A stretch of DNA of 41,692 bases from Chlorobiota bacterium (GTDB taxonomy: Bacteria > Bacteroidota > Bacteroidia > Bacteroidales > B39-G9). This document shows, one piece after another, positions 22,344-32,561 of the stretch. Each line of letters opens with the position of its first letter. Position 1 is the first letter of the stretch. The stretch is from NCBI GenBank assembly GCA_013152655.1, contig JAADFW010000273.1, forward strand, positions 5,962 to 47,653, given 5' to 3'. The notes beneath the pieces are model-generated. The model was not told the DNA's origin and searched no databases. It saw only the letters and a list, made by a program, of their open reading frames with translations. The position numbers and the translations under genes are program-made.

Positions 22344-24158
22344 TTACTTAAATTCTTCTCTTGTTTCGCCGCATTTCATCATTGCTTCGCCAAAATAAGG
22401 ATTGAATATTTCTTTGGTTTCGCTAAACCAGTAAGCACCTTTTTCTCCAATAGCCATTGGGCAATATTGATAATAGGTTGTCAGGTTTTCAACTCCAAAC
22501 ATTTTAATGCTTTTGTAAAAAGTCAGGTTATAATTGGCAAAAGCGGCACGTTGTTCTTCAATATCCTTGCTTCCAATCATCTTATCTAAATTTTTGTTTA
22601 ACGCTTCAACCTGATTCATCCACATAATATGTGTATTTCCTTTTAATAATTTCATATTAATTTCCTGAAGAGCAACTTTTAAATTTTTAGCTGTTTTAGC
22701 AACTAATTTCGAATCGGTAGCAATAAAAGCATCTTTCATTGTAAGATATACTTTAAAAGAGCTGGCAAATTGAGTTTTAAATTTGTCGCTAATTTTTGAA
22801 GAACTTGTTTTTTTCTCAGGCGTATTCATTGAAGTACTCTTTTTCTTGTCACCACCCATATCCATTCCGGGCATTCCTGCCATTCCACCAGCGGGGCCAC
22901 CACCAGCCGGCGACATCATGCTTTGCTTACTAAGTAATTGTGCAGCAGCATCAATTTTAAATACGCCATTGGCAGCTACTTCTTCATTTTCTTTTAAACC
23001 TTGGGTTACAATGTAATAGTCACCTGCATCTTCTCCCAGTTTAATTTCTCTATGTTCAAATACCATTTCCTTTCCGGGAACTTTAACATATACTACAGCG
23101 CGTTTACCCGTCCATAAAATTGCAGATTTAGGTACAGTAATTGCATTTTTTATTCCCGGAAGCATTGTTTTAAGAATTCCGCTGGTAAACATACCCGGTT
23201 TTAATAAACCTTTTGTATTGTCTAATTCTGTTCTAACATAAGCTACTCTTCTTTTAGGGTCAACTACCGGATCAATAAAAGTAACAATACTGGAAAAATC
23301 TTTTGATGGCATTGACTTAACTGTAAAGTTAATTTTGTCGCCTAATTTAACCCAGGGGATATCACTTTCGTATGCATCAAACATAACCCATAAGTGGTTA
23401 AGGTTTATTACTTCAAAAAGTTGGTCGCCTTCTTTTACATAATCGCCAAGTGCTACATGCCTCATTGTTATTGTACCGGTTATAGGCGATACAACGTCAA
23501 AATAGAACTGCGGTTCGCCGGAAGTTTCTATTTCGTTAATTTGCTTTTCTGTCAAATCCCACAATTTTAGTTTATTGCGCGATGCTTTGTAAAAAGTAGG
23601 ATTATCTTCTTTGTATTTCATTGCTTCAAAAAGTTCTTTTTGTGCTGTGACCAAATCAGGCGAATAAATAGACGCTAACTTTTGTCCTTTAACTACTTTT
23701 TCTCCGGTAAAATTGACAAACAGTTTTTCTATTCGTCCACCAAAACGGGCTGTAAGTTTTGAAATATTTCGTTCGTCAGCTTTAATTTTACCAGGAAAAT
23801 AAACTTCCTTATAAGGAGCTTTCTTTTCAATAATAACAGTTTGAACCTGTGCTATTTTCATAGCTGTTTCTGACATTTTGATTTCTGAAATACTAAGTTC
23901 TTCTTCACCACCGCCTTCTACTGGAATAAGTGTCATGCCGCAAATTGGGCATTTGCCGGGTTTATCCATTCTTATTTGAGGGTGCATAGAGCAAGTCCAA
24001 ACTTCTTTTCCATTCACAATTTCTTTTTTGAGCTCATGTCCTTCGTGATTTTCTACAGGAGCACTATTTCCTCCAAAAAATACCCATCCTAATATTATTC
24101 CTGCTGCAATAGCAACGGAAGAGATAATTATTTCTCGTTTTTTTAAATTTAGTTTCAT
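22344..24158 (-). CDS. cusB: CusB-type periplasmic adaptor with HMBD and DUF3347
   Basis: A 604-aa membrane-fusion protein. An N-terminal membrane anchor (ISSVAIAAGIILGWVFFGG) is followed by a heavy-metal-binding module (VWTCSMHPQI...CPICGMTLIPVE, about residues 52-80). Then comes the barrel-sandwich/HlyD core (GRIEKLFVNFTGEKVVKGQ, LDNTKGLLKPGMFTSG). A Met/Gly-rich linker (GGMAGMPGMDMGG) leads to a C-terminal DUF3347 domain (about 455-604), with YCPMAIGEKGAYW and AMMKCGETREEF, itself a metal-binding candidate. It bridges CusA and the outer-membrane CusC-like channel. It lies between their gene and the HMA gene. Confidence 0.92.
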   Translation of the reverse strand: MKLNLKKREIIISSVAIAAGIILGWVFFGGNSAPVENHEGHELKKEIVNGKEVWTCSMHPQIRMDKPGKCPICGMTLIPVEGGGEEELSISEIKMSETAMKIAQVQTVIIEKKAPYKEVYFPGKIKADERNISKLTARFGGRIEKLFVNFTGEKVVKGQKLASIYSPDLVTAQKELFEAMKYKEDNPTFYKASRNKLKLWDLTEKQINEIETSGEPQFYFDVVSPITGTITMRHVALGDYVKEGDQLFEVINLNHLWVMFDAYESDIPWVKLGDKINFTVKSMPSKDFSSIVTFIDPVVDPKRRVAYVRTELDNTKGLLKPGMFTSGILKTMLPGIKNAITVPKSAILWTGKRAVVYVKVPGKEMVFEHREIKLGEDAGDYYIVTQGLKENEEVAANGVFKIDAAAQLLSKQSMMSPAGGGPAGGMAGMPGMDMGGDKKKSTSMNTPEKKTSSSKISDKFKTQFASSFKVYLTMKDAFIATDSKLVAKTAKNLKVALQEINMKLLKGNTHIMWMNQVEALNKNLDKMIGSKDIEEQRAAFANYNLTFYKSIKMFGVENLTTYYQYCPMAIGEKGAYWFSETKEIFNPYFGEAMMKCGETREEFK

Positions 24159-24188
24159 TATTTTATAGTTTTTGAATTGTTAAAATTT

Positions 24189-25445
24189 TTAATTTCCTAA
24201 TAAGTAATTTATAAAAGCAATAGCTGCATTTTTATCTGCCCTGGCTTTATCTAACTCAAGTTCATATTTGAGTACTTTTCGTTCCATACGAAGCACTTCC
24301 TCAAAGTTTTTACTATTTGTAGAGTATTCAGCCAGCAATATATCTAACGATTTTTTTGAAAGATATAATTGTTTGTCATACAAAATAATTCTGCGCTGGC
24401 CATCTCTGTAATCTTTAAAGCCTTGTTCAAATAATGTGCTTAATTGATTAACCCTATTGGTTTTTTTAAATTTATTAGCTTCCATTTTATATGAAGCTTC
24501 TTTTACCATACTGTTATATTTTTTACGATATAACGGAATTGTAATCCCAACTTGAGGTAATAAGATTATGTCTTTCCCGTTTTCACTTGCGCTTAAAGCA
24601 GAGTTGCTACTTTTGCCAACAGCCGTATAAGCCATTCCTATTTTAAAATCAGGCATGCCTGATTTATTGGCAACTTCTTCCTGATGTTCCCATGAAAGAA
24701 TACGATGTTCAATTTGTTTGATACTATGGTTTTGTAGCTTTATGCTATCAAGAATAGCATCTCTTTCGTAAAGTAAACTTTCATTCCATAAAGTGTCTGG
24801 AATAATAACAAGTTCGTTTTTATCTGTATTTAATAAATTATTAAAAAGAACCTGCATAGCATATCTGCTGTCTTGTAAGTAAGCCAACTGGTTTTCTAAA
24901 TCTGCAATATCTATTTCTACACGTAATTCGTCAACAGCAGAGGCTTTTCCTGATTCAAATTTTATATTAGCCAATTGTTGAAAAGTATTTAATATATCGA
25001 TATTTTCTTTTGTTATACCAATACCTTTATCAATAAAATAAAGATTATAATAAGCAGATTTTACATTGTAAAATAATTGAGATTTTGCATCTTCAAATAC
25101 TTCTAATTTTGCTTTTGCTATTTCAGAAACAACGTTTTCTTTGCTGTTTAATAAACCAAACCATGGGAAAACCTGTGAAATAGAGGTGCTAAATTGTTGT
25201 GGCCCTACACGAGTTTCAGCCGGTGAGATAAAATAGCCGAACGCTAATTGAGGGTCAGGCAATGCACCTACCTGTGGTATTTTTTCCATAGCAGCCATAT
25301 ATTCACTGAATTTACTTTTTAAATCAGGATTATTAGTAGCTGCTGTTTGCAGATATTGATTTAATATTTCCTGGCTATTAATATTTAGAGAAATAAATAG
25401 AAATAAATAGAAATATATTGTTTTTATCGCTTTCATTTTTTTCAT
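24189..25445 (-). CDS. cusC: TolC/CusC-type outer-membrane efflux channel
   Basis: A 418-aa outer-membrane efflux protein with a signal peptide (ISLNINSQ). The TolC repeats are visible as two alpha-helical barrels: PDLKSKFSEYMAAMEKIPQVGALPDPQLAFGYF in the first half, and KMEANKFKKTNRVNQLSTLFEQGFKDYRDGQR in the second. An alternative start is the ATG three codons later (25436). It lies 30 bp before the CusB-like gene and 55 bp after CusA, forming the outer part of the tripartite pump. Confidence 0.88.
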   Translation of the reverse strand: MKKMKAIKTIYFYLFLFISLNINSQEILNQYLQTAATNNPDLKSKFSEYMAAMEKIPQVGALPDPQLAFGYFISPAETRVGPQQFSTSISQVFPWFGLLNSKENVVSEIAKAKLEVFEDAKSQLFYNVKSAYYNLYFIDKGIGITKENIDILNTFQQLANIKFESGKASAVDELRVEIDIADLENQLAYLQDSRYAMQVLFNNLLNTDKNELVIIPDTLWNESLLYERDAILDSIKLQNHSIKQIEHRILSWEHQEEVANKSGMPDFKIGMAYTAVGKSSNSALSASENGKDIILLPQVGITIPLYRKKYNSMVKEASYKMEANKFKKTNRVNQLSTLFEQGFKDYRDGQRRIILYDKQLYLSKKSLDILLAEYSTNSKNFEEVLRMERKVLKYELELDKARADKNAAIAFINYLLGN

Positions 25446-25500
25446 TTTTTATATTGATTATAAGTAGTTATAATAAAGTTATTTAACTTTATATCTACTG

Positions 25501-28500
25501 TTATTTTTTCAACTGTCCTTCTTTCCACATACTATACAAAACCGGAACAACAAACATTGTCATTACCTGTATAATCATACCTCCGAAAGATGGTATGGCC
25601 ATTGGCACCATAATATCTGCACCTTTGCCTGATGAAGTAAGAACTGGTATTAAAGCTATTATAGCAACAGAAGCAGTCATCATAGCCGGTCTTACTCTTT
25701 TAATTCCTGCATGTAAAACAGCTTCGCGAATTGCTTTTACTGATTTAGGCTTCTCTTTTGCAAATACTTGAGTTATATAAGTTCCCATAATAACACCATC
25801 GTCGGTTGCAATACCAAACAGGGCAATAAATCCTACCCAAACGGCAACACTTATATTTATTGGGTGCATCTGAAACAAGTCACGCATATTTGTACCTGCA
25901 ACGCTAAAGTTTAAAAACCAACCTTGTCCGTATAGCCACATCATTATAAAACCTCCGGAAAAAGCAACAAATATACCGGAAAATACCATGGATGAAGTTG
26001 CAACATTTCCAAATTGGAAATAAAGGATAAGAAAAATAACAATTAAACATATAGGAACAACAATTGCTAATCTTTTGGTTGCTCTTATCTGGTTTTCGTA
26101 ATTACCTGTAAATTTATAATTAACACCTGCAGGAACAACAAATTCACCAGATTCTATTTTTGCATTTATAAATCGTTGTGCTTCTTCAACCACATCAACT
26201 TCTGCAAAGCCTGGTTTTTTATCAAAAATTACATAACCATCTAAGAATGTATCCTCACTCTTAATTATTTGAGGGCCTCTTCTATAGGTAATATTAGCTA
26301 ATTCTCCTAAAGGAACTTGTTCGCCGTTAGGCAACGGAATTAAAATATTTTTTACGTCATAAGGATTATCCCTGAACTCTCTGGCATAACGCACGCGAAT
26401 TGGAAAACGCTCTCTGCCTTCAACCGTAGTTGATAGTTTAATACCACCAATGGCAACTTCAATATAGTTTTGCATGTCTTTTATTGTAAGTCCGTACCGT
26501 GCAATGGCTTTGCGGTCAATGTCAAATTCAAGGTAAGGTTTTCCAACAATTCTATCGGCAAAAACCGATGAAGATTCAATACTTGGAACTTGTTGAAGAA
26601 TCTTTTCCAAATCTAATCCCACTTTTTCAATGGTTTCCAAATCCGGCCCAAAAACTTTTATTCCTATAGGAGCTCTCATACCTGTTGAAAGCATTATTAA
26701 ACGAGTTTGAATAGGTTGCAGCTTTGGTGCCGATGTCATGCCGGGAACCCGTGATGCTTTTACAATTTCTTTCCAAATATCATCCGGCGAATTAATCTCT
26801 TTTCTCCACTGCCTGTAATATTCTCCTTTTTTATCTTTAATTAATTCTTCAATCGGAATTTCTCTGAATTTATCAACTCCATATTTGTAAGTTGTTCCGT
26901 CTTTTAGCATGAAAGCACCATCATCATTAACTTTAAACCGGACTTTATATCCATCTTCATCAACAATATATTGTGGCCTATAGCTAATTGTGTTTTCAAA
27001 CATTGAGATTGGTGCCGGGTCTAAGGCTGATTTTACTCGTCCCCATTTTCCAACAACCGATTCAACTTCGGGAATTGCGTTTACATTTTTATCAACTATT
27101 TTTATGACTTCTAAGTTTTCTTCAATACCGGAATGCGACATGGTTGTTGGCATTAACAGGAATGATCCTTCATCTAAAGAAGGCATGAATTCTTTGCCTG
27201 CTCCCGGAAAAGTTTTGCTAATGGCCTGCCAGCCATTTGTTTGTCGTAACTCTAAGCCTATTTTTTCAGAACCTGTTGCAATAAACCCAAATAGTTTATC
27301 AAAACCTATCCATGATGTAATTCCGAATACAAAAACAAATATAGGGATAGATAAAAATTTCCATTTATTATCTAAACACCATTTTAGTATTGAGGAATAA
27401 AAATGAACAATGGTCATTAATGCACCCAAAACAGTTCCAATAATAACACCTACAAATATAAAGTTTACAAACAAGCTGTTTTGTGCGCCGAGGGGCATCC
27501 ATGCTTCTGCCAGAAAATATGTAATAATCGTTATAGTAATAGCAATATTTATAATGTTAACATATTTCCTTTTATTTTCAGGCCATTTATGTTCTAATAA
27601 ATTATTTACTCCAAATGCAACTAAGGACAAAGCCAATAAATTGCCAAAGAATATTGTGACAAGAATTCCTAAACCTATTAACGTTCCGTTCCAGATTCTT
27701 TTAGTGTGTTTTTCACCAAAATTTATTGAAAAAATACCATGTGCCAAGGCAGGAATAACAATTATTCCAATTACTAATGAGGATACAATTGCAAATGTTT
27801 TAGTGAACGCCAAAGGCCTGAAAAGTTTTCCTTCTGCTGCCTGCATGGCAAATACAGGTAAAAAACTTACAATTGTTGTAGCAAGGGCAGTAATAATGGC
27901 TGATGCTACTTCAACGGTGGCTTCGTAAATTACCTGCAATAGAGCTTTCCCTTTTAATCCTTTATTCTCCGGCATTTCAAGGTGCCGGACAATATTTTCG
28001 GTAAACACTATTCCCACATCAACCATTACCCCAATGGCAATAGCAATACCAGATAATGCTACAATGTTGGCATCGACACCAACTTTTCGCATAGTAATAA
28101 ATGTGATTAACACGCCTAAAGGCAATAAACTGGAAATGAGAATTGATGCCCGCAGATTTACCATTAATATAATAACCACTATTATACTTATAAGTATTTC
28201 ATGTGTTAATGCTTCCTCAAGTGTTCCCAGCGTTTCTTTTATTAATCCCGAGCGGTCGTAAAACGGAACAACTGTAACTTTTGAAATAGTTCCGTCGGGC
28301 AATGTTTTACTTGGCAATCCGGGAGCTATTTTTTTGATGGCTTCTTTTACATTATTTATAACCTCTAATGGGTTGGCGCCATATCTTGCAACAACCACAG
28401 CTCCTGTAGCCTCAGCTCCATCTTTGTCTAATCCTCCCCGGCGTGTTGCCGGCCCGTAGTTTACAACTGCTACATCTTTAATTCGTATGGGTGTATTTCC

Positions 28501-29310
28501 ATTTACAGTTACTACAGCTTCTTTAAGGTCATCTAAATTTCGTATATAGCCAAGTCCTCTAACAAGGTATTCAACTCGGTTAAACTCCATTGTTCTTGCT
28601 CCAACATCAAGGTTGCTTTTCTTAACGGCATTCATAATTTGAGCAACATTAACATTGGCAGCTTTCATGGCAACCGGGTCAATGTCAACCTGATATTCTT
28701 TTACAAAACCTCCAATGGGTGCTACTTCAGAAACTCCCTTTGCAGAAGTTAACGCATAGCCTACGTAAAAGTCTTGTATAGTTCTTAATTCTTGCGGGTC
28801 CCATCCACCGGCTGGTTTCCCTGTTTTTGGGTCGCGGCCTTCCAGTGTGTACCAAAAGACCTGGCCAAGTGCCGTCGCATCAGGCCCTAACGCAGGTTGA
28901 ACATCACTCGGCAGCGTTCCGGATGGCAAAGAATTTATTTTTTCTAAAATTCTTGTCCTGCCCCAATAAAATTCTATGTTTTCATCAAATATTATATAAA
29001 TAGTAGAAAGCCCGAAAATTGAGCTGCTACGAATAGTTTTAACACCGGGCACGCCTAACATGGCTACCGTTAACGGGTAAGTAATCTGATCTTCAATATC
29101 CTGCGGAGAGCGCCCCATCCATTCGGTAAAAACTATTTGTTGATTTTCTCCTATGTCAGGAATTGCATCAACGGGTACAGGGTCTCTTGGAATGAAGCCT
29201 CCACCCCAGTTAAAAGGGGCTGTTGAAATACCCCAAACAACCAGCACGAGTACAATTATACTGGTAACCAGTTTATTCTCTAAAAAATATCGGATAATTT
29301 TGTTTAACAT
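25501..29310 (-). CDS. cusA: CusA/CzcA-type heavy-metal RND transporter
   Basis: A 1269-aa inner-membrane RND pump, longer than E. coli CusA. It starts MLNKIIRYFLENKLVTSI and shows the family segment RSPQDIEDQITYPL; the proton-relay TM4 text is GIAIAIGVMVDVGIVFTENIV. Extra length lies in an inserted hydrophobic stretch (about residues 535-640) and a periplasmic insert (about 815-870). The substrate methionines in APISMFENTI and MLSTGM align with two of the E. coli CusA triad; the third position reads ARYGLTI. It heads the pump genes, 177 bp after the HYC copy 1 stop. Confidence 0.93.
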   Translation of the reverse strand: MLNKIIRYFLENKLVTSIIVLVLVVWGISTAPFNWGGGFIPRDPVPVDAIPDIGENQQIVFTEWMGRSPQDIEDQITYPLTVAMLGVPGVKTIRSSSIFGLSTIYIIFDENIEFYWGRTRILEKINSLPSGTLPSDVQPALGPDATALGQVFWYTLEGRDPKTGKPAGGWDPQELRTIQDFYVGYALTSAKGVSEVAPIGGFVKEYQVDIDPVAMKAANVNVAQIMNAVKKSNLDVGARTMEFNRVEYLVRGLGYIRNLDDLKEAVVTVNGNTPIRIKDVAVVNYGPATRRGGLDKDGAEATGAVVVARYGANPLEVINNVKEAIKKIAPGLPSKTLPDGTISKVTVVPFYDRSGLIKETLGTLEEALTHEILISIIVVIILMVNLRASILISSLLPLGVLITFITMRKVGVDANIVALSGIAIAIGVMVDVGIVFTENIVRHLEMPENKGLKGKALLQVIYEATVEVASAIITALATTIVSFLPVFAMQAAEGKLFRPLAFTKTFAIVSSLVIGIIVIPALAHGIFSINFGEKHTKRIWNGTLIGLGILVTIFFGNLLALSLVAFGVNNLLEHKWPENKRKYVNIINIAITITIITYFLAEAWMPLGAQNSLFVNFIFVGVIIGTVLGALMTIVHFYSSILKWCLDNKWKFLSIPIFVFVFGITSWIGFDKLFGFIATGSEKIGLELRQTNGWQAISKTFPGAGKEFMPSLDEGSFLLMPTTMSHSGIEENLEVIKIVDKNVNAIPEVESVVGKWGRVKSALDPAPISMFENTISYRPQYIVDEDGYKVRFKVNDDGAFMLKDGTTYKYGVDKFREIPIEELIKDKKGEYYRQWRKEINSPDDIWKEIVKASRVPGMTSAPKLQPIQTRLIMLSTGMRAPIGIKVFGPDLETIEKVGLDLEKILQQVPSIESSSVFADRIVGKPYLEFDIDRKAIARYGLTIKDMQNYIEVAIGGIKLSTTVEGRERFPIRVRYAREFRDNPYDVKNILIPLPNGEQVPLGELANITYRRGPQIIKSEDTFLDGYVIFDKKPGFAEVDVVEEAQRFINAKIESGEFVVPAGVNYKFTGNYENQIRATKRLAIVVPICLIVIFLILYFQFGNVATSSMVFSGIFVAFSGGFIMMWLYGQGWFLNFSVAGTNMRDLFQMHPINISVAVWVGFIALFGIATDDGVIMGTYITQVFAKEKPKSVKAIREAVLHAGIKRVRPAMMTASVAIIALIPVLTSSGKGADIMVPMAIPSFGGMIIQVMTMFVVPVLYSMWKEGQLKK

Positions 29311-29487
29311 ACTTAAAAATTAATATTGATTTATTATTGAATTATTAGATATATAAATTTTAATGTCCTCTTGGCAGTTTTAATTCTACATATTTTTTTA
29401 AATGTGTAAAACTCTAATGTAAGCATTAAATAATAATTCACAAAATATTACTATTTAATATCACACAAACCAGTCAGACTACATAAA

Positions 29488-29922
29488 TCAGAATAAGAAT
29501 ACTTGTAAAAAGGAGAAAATTTGCCTCGAATAAGGCGGAGAGTCATTATCGTTTAAGATACTTGTACTAGTTACCTCATATGTAAAAATGTTGAATATGC
29601 CGGTAAAAGCATAAAGTACAATAGTATCATTAATATTAGTATTTATATTTTCAGTTGTAGTAGTAAAATAATCATCTATTTTAACTAAAACTGTTTCATC
29701 ATTACAATGATTATTTTGTGGTTCTTCAATGTGGCATTGATTGTTTTGCTCACTATTGTTCATATGAGTTTTATGATTATTATCTTCACAGCAATTATTA
29801 TTTTCAGAATCTATTGCCACAGAATATAAGTTTCCTGCACAATAATGTAGGTTAATAGTTAACCCCATTGTTGTAATCAACAATGCAAGTGATATAATAA
29901 TATAGCTGATTCTTTTAATCAT
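29488..29922 (-). CDS. HYC_CC_PP family protein, copy 1
   Basis: A 144-aa protein. Hydrophobic N-terminus (MIKRISYIIISLALLITTMGL), then LHYCAGNLYSVAID and NNCCED, the HYC and CC motifs that name the family. A His/Asn-rich middle (NHKTHMNNSEQNNQCHIEE) follows, then VLVKIDDYFTTT and a late PP (NDSPPYSR). Likely exported and able to bind metal; function unknown. It lies directly before cusA and probably leads that operon from the tandem operator upstream. Confidence 0.82.
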   Translation of the reverse strand: MIKRISYIIISLALLITTMGLTINLHYCAGNLYSVAIDSENNNCCEDNNHKTHMNNSEQNNQCHIEEPQNNHCNDETVLVKIDDYFTTTTENINTNINDTIVLYAFTGIFNIFTYEVTSTSILNDNDSPPYSRQIFSFLQVFLF

Positions 29923-29938
29923 AGTTTTTTATTCCTGA

Positions 29939-29946
29939 CAAATATA
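29939..29946 (-). promoter_or_regulatory. Candidate -7 box of the copy 1 / cus promoter
   Basis: TATATTTG on the minus strand, a perfect TAnnTTTG box, 27 bp from the operator's conserved CAA and 17 bp before the start codon of HYC copy 1. Confidence 0.6.
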
Positions 29947-29968
29947 TGCAGGTTAATTTATTTGAATT

Positions 29969-30004
29969 TTACACAATTTTCTTAAAATGTTACATAATTT
30001 TCTG
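29969..30004 (-). promoter_or_regulatory. Tandem 21-bp-spaced operator, copy 1
   Basis: TTACACAATTTTCTT (29969-29983) and TTACATAATTTTCTG (29990-30004), starts exactly 21 bp apart. It lies between the end of copZ and HYC copy 1, and would control HYC copy 1 and the cus genes downstream. Confidence 0.75.
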
Positions 30005-30045
30005 ATACAATTTTAATCGAAAATTAGTTATAGGAATACACTATC

Positions 30046-30258
30046 TTAATTAACTATTTCCGAATTATAACCTGCCGTTTTTAATACATTAATAATTTCT
30101 GCCGGTGTAATACCATCAGCCTGTATAGTTAAAATTCTATCTTTTGATGTCAGGTCAACTTCCCAGTTTTTTATTCCGGTTTCTTTGTTTAAAAATGGTG
30201 TAACAGTTGCCTTACAACCATTACAAGTAATGTTTGTTTTAAATTTTAATTCTTTCAT
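30046..30258 (-). CDS. copZ: Small cytoplasmic HMA copper chaperone (CopZ-like)
   Basis: A 70-aa single HMA domain without signal peptide: FKTNITCNGCKATVTPFLNK carries the metal-binding CxxC (about residues 12-15), and the fold ends EIINVLKTAGYNSEIV. It is of normal CopZ/Atx1 length. It lies 5 bp after the copA stop, so it is co-expressed, and it probably delivers Cu+ to the ATPase or buffers it in the cytoplasm. The gene symbol is by role and context. Confidence 0.85.
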   Translation of the reverse strand: MKELKFKTNITCNGCKATVTPFLNKETGIKNWEVDLTSKDRILTIQADGITPAEIINVLKTAGYNSEIVN

Positions 30259-30263
30259 TTTTA

Positions 30264-32510
30264 TTAAATTTTTATAAATTTTAATCTTAAGCTATTGGTA
30301 ACAACCGAAACAGAACTTAATGCCATGGCTGCGCCTGCAATCATAGGATTTAATAAAAATCCTGTAAAAGAATACAAAATACCTGCGGCAATTGGTATTC
30401 CGATAAGGTTATAAACAAATGCCCAGAATAAATTCTGTTTTACTGTTTGCACAGTTTTTCTTGATAACTCAATAGCTTGTGAAATTTTTGAGAGGTCTGA
30501 TGAAATGATAGTCATTTTTGCCACATCCATAGCAATATCCGAACCTTTTCCCATAGCAATGCTTACATCAGCCTGAGCTAATGCGTGCGAATCGTTTATG
30601 CCATCGCCAACCATGGCTACCACTTTATTTTCTTTTTGAAGTTTTTTAGCAAATTCAGCTTTGTCTGATGGCAATGTATTTGCCATATAATTTTTTATAC
30701 CAACTTTTTGGGCAACAGCCTTAGCTGTTTTTTCATTGTCGCCAGTAAGCATATAGGTTTCGATACCCAGTTTTTGTAATTTTTGTATGGCCAGTATAGA
30801 ACTGTTTTTAACTTTGTCGGCTAAAGCAAAAACTGCCTTTACTTTTGTGTTATCTGCAAAATAGATTAATGTTTTAGCCTGTTCTTCCAGTTTGTTTACT
30901 TTATCTGAAATTTCATCCGGAATTTTAATTTCATTATCAGACAATAATTTCTTATTTCCAACAAAATATTTTGTATCATTTATTTCCGCAAATACACCTT
31001 TGCCCGGAATGTTTTCAAAATTATTGATTTCAATTTTATGAGCCTTGTCACTTTTAAAACTGCCTAAAACGGCTTCTGCCAATGGATGTTCTGATCGCGA
31101 TTCGATTGAATAAAGGATATCTTTCAAAATTGAACGGTCATTTAAATTCTCATCCCATATAGTATCTGTAACTTTGGGTTTTCCTTCGGTAATGGTTCCG
31201 GTTTTATCTAATATAATAGCATTTATTTTTTTTGCTGTTTCTAAGCTTTCTGCATCTTTTATTAGAATTCCGTTTTCGGCACCTTTGCCAATGCCAACCA
31301 TTATAGCGGTTGGTGTAGCTAAGCCAAGTGCGCACGGACAGGCAATTACCAGTACGGCAACAAGTGACAGAAAAGCATGAGTTAATGCATTTTCTCCGCC
31401 AAATACAATCCACAAAACAAAGCTTAACAAAGCAATAGCCATAACTACCGGGACAAAAATTCCGGCTACTTTATCTACCAGTTTTTGCACAGGTGCTTTA
31501 CTTCCTTGTGCTTCCTCAACCATTTTAATGATTTGTGCTAAAACGGTATTGCCTCCAACTTTTTCGGCTTTAAACTGAAAACTGCCTTTTTGATTTACGG
31601 TACCGGCAAAAACTTTTTCACCGGCTATTTTTTCAACAGCAATAGGTTCACCAGAAATCATGCTTTCATCAACAAATGAATTTCCGGTGGTTACTTCGCC
31701 ATCAACCGGTATTTTTTCACCTGGTTTTACCAGTATTATATCATTCTCAACAATTTCAGAAACTTTAATTTCAACTTCGCTGCCATTGGTATTTATTTTA
31801 GTAACCGTTTTAGGTTGAAGCCCTATTAGTTTTTTTAAAGCCGAATTAGTACTTGATTTAGCTCTTTCTTCCAATAATTTACCCAACATAATAAATACAA
31901 TAATAACTCCGGCTGCTTCATAGTAAACATGTGCTTCAAGTCCTTTAGCAGTTAATATTTTGGGGAATAGCGTATTGAAAACACTAAATAAATATGCAAT
32001 TGAAGTACTTAAAGCTACCAATGTATCCATATTTGCCTTACCGTGTTTGGCTTGTTTCAAAGCATTTACAAAAAACTGTTTTCCAAAAATAAATAATATG
32101 GGTGTTGCTAAAGCCCACATAATATAATTAGCAAAGGGTATTTCATTAAATACCATACTAATTAATATTAAAGGGATGGCAAGTATTGCAGCCCAAATAG
32201 TTCTTTTCTTTAAAATAAGGAAATGATTGGCTTTTATTTCGTCGGGAGAATCATTTTTACCGGTTTCTGTATTTTCAATAATTAAATCATAACCTATTTC
32301 CTGAATTACATTTTTCATTTTTTCAGGTGTAATGCTATGATAATCATACTCTACCATTACTGATGAACTGGCAAAATTTACTGCTGCATTTACAACACTT
32401 TCCTGAGCATTAAGCATGCTTTCAACACTGGCTGCACACGATGCACAACTTAACCCGGTAACGGGAAAAGTTTGTTTGCGCATTTCTTTTTTTTCAACAA
32501 CAATTTCCAT
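30264..32510 (-). CDS. copA: Cu+ exporting P1B-type ATPase with one HMA domain
   Basis: About 748 aa from the ATG at 32510 ([10 protein letters not shown]); the longer ORF start is a TTG close to the operator. One HMA domain ([15 protein letters not shown]) is followed by eight membrane segments. CPC lies in [12 protein letters not shown], and the Cu+-site YN and MALSS are in TM7 and TM8. The phosphorylation site DKTGTITEG is at about 434, the TGE-loop equivalent reads MISGEPIAV, and [15 protein letters not shown] is the hinge. It lies 82 bp after the HMA-AraC regulator gene, with the tandem operator between them, and 5 bp before copZ. Confidence 0.94.
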   Translation of the reverse strand: MEIVVEKKEMRKQTFPVTGLSCASCAASVESMLNAQESVVNAAVNFASSSVMVEYDYHSITPEKMKNVIQEIGYDLIIENTETGKNDSPDEIKANHFLILKKRTIWAAILAIPLILISMVFNEIPFANYIMWALATPILFIFGKQFFVNALKQAKHGKANMDTLVALSTSIAYLFSVFNTLFPKILTAKGLEAHVYYEAAGVIIVFIMLGKLLEERAKSSTNSALKKLIGLQPKTVTKINTNGSEVEIKVSEIVENDIILVKPGEKIPVDGEVTTGNSFVDESMISGEPIAVEKIAGEKVFAGTVNQKGSFQFKAEKVGGNTVLAQIIKMVEEAQGSKAPVQKLVDKVAGIFVPVVMAIALLSFVLWIVFGGENALTHAFLSLVAVLVIACPCALGLATPTAIMVGIGKGAENGILIKDAESLETAKKINAIILDKTGTITEGKPKVTDTIWDENLNDRSILKDILYSIESRSEHPLAEAVLGSFKSDKAHKIEINNFENIPGKGVFAEINDTKYFVGNKKLLSDNEIKIPDEISDKVNKLEEQAKTLIYFADNTKVKAVFALADKVKNSSILAIQKLQKLGIETYMLTGDNEKTAKAVAQKVGIKNYMANTLPSDKAEFAKKLQKENKVVAMVGDGINDSHALAQADVSIAMGKGSDIAMDVAKMTIISSDLSKISQAIELSRKTVQTVKQNLFWAFVYNLIGIPIAAGILYSFTGFLLNPMIAGAAMALSSVSVVTNSLRLKFIKI

Positions 32511-32531
32511 TTCTCTATTAATTTTAAAATG

Positions 32532-32539
32532 CAAAGTTG
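32532..32539 (-). promoter_or_regulatory. Candidate -7 box of the copA promoter
   Basis: CAACTTTG on the minus strand, one base off TAnnTTTG, exactly 27 bp from the operator position matching the CAA of the other copies. It leaves about 21 bp of leader to the ATG at 32510. Confidence 0.45.
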
Positions 32540-32561
32540 CATCAGAAAATTAAAGGAGATA

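Noticed and set aside
27410-27928. 172-aa plus-strand ORF
   Set aside because: Antisense of the CusA transmembrane region; hydrophobic-looking only because the other strand is.
32510-32534. TTG start of the 756-aa copA ORF
   Set aside because: The ATG at 32510 gives a normal N-terminus and a leader compatible with the -7 box; the TTG start would overlap that box.
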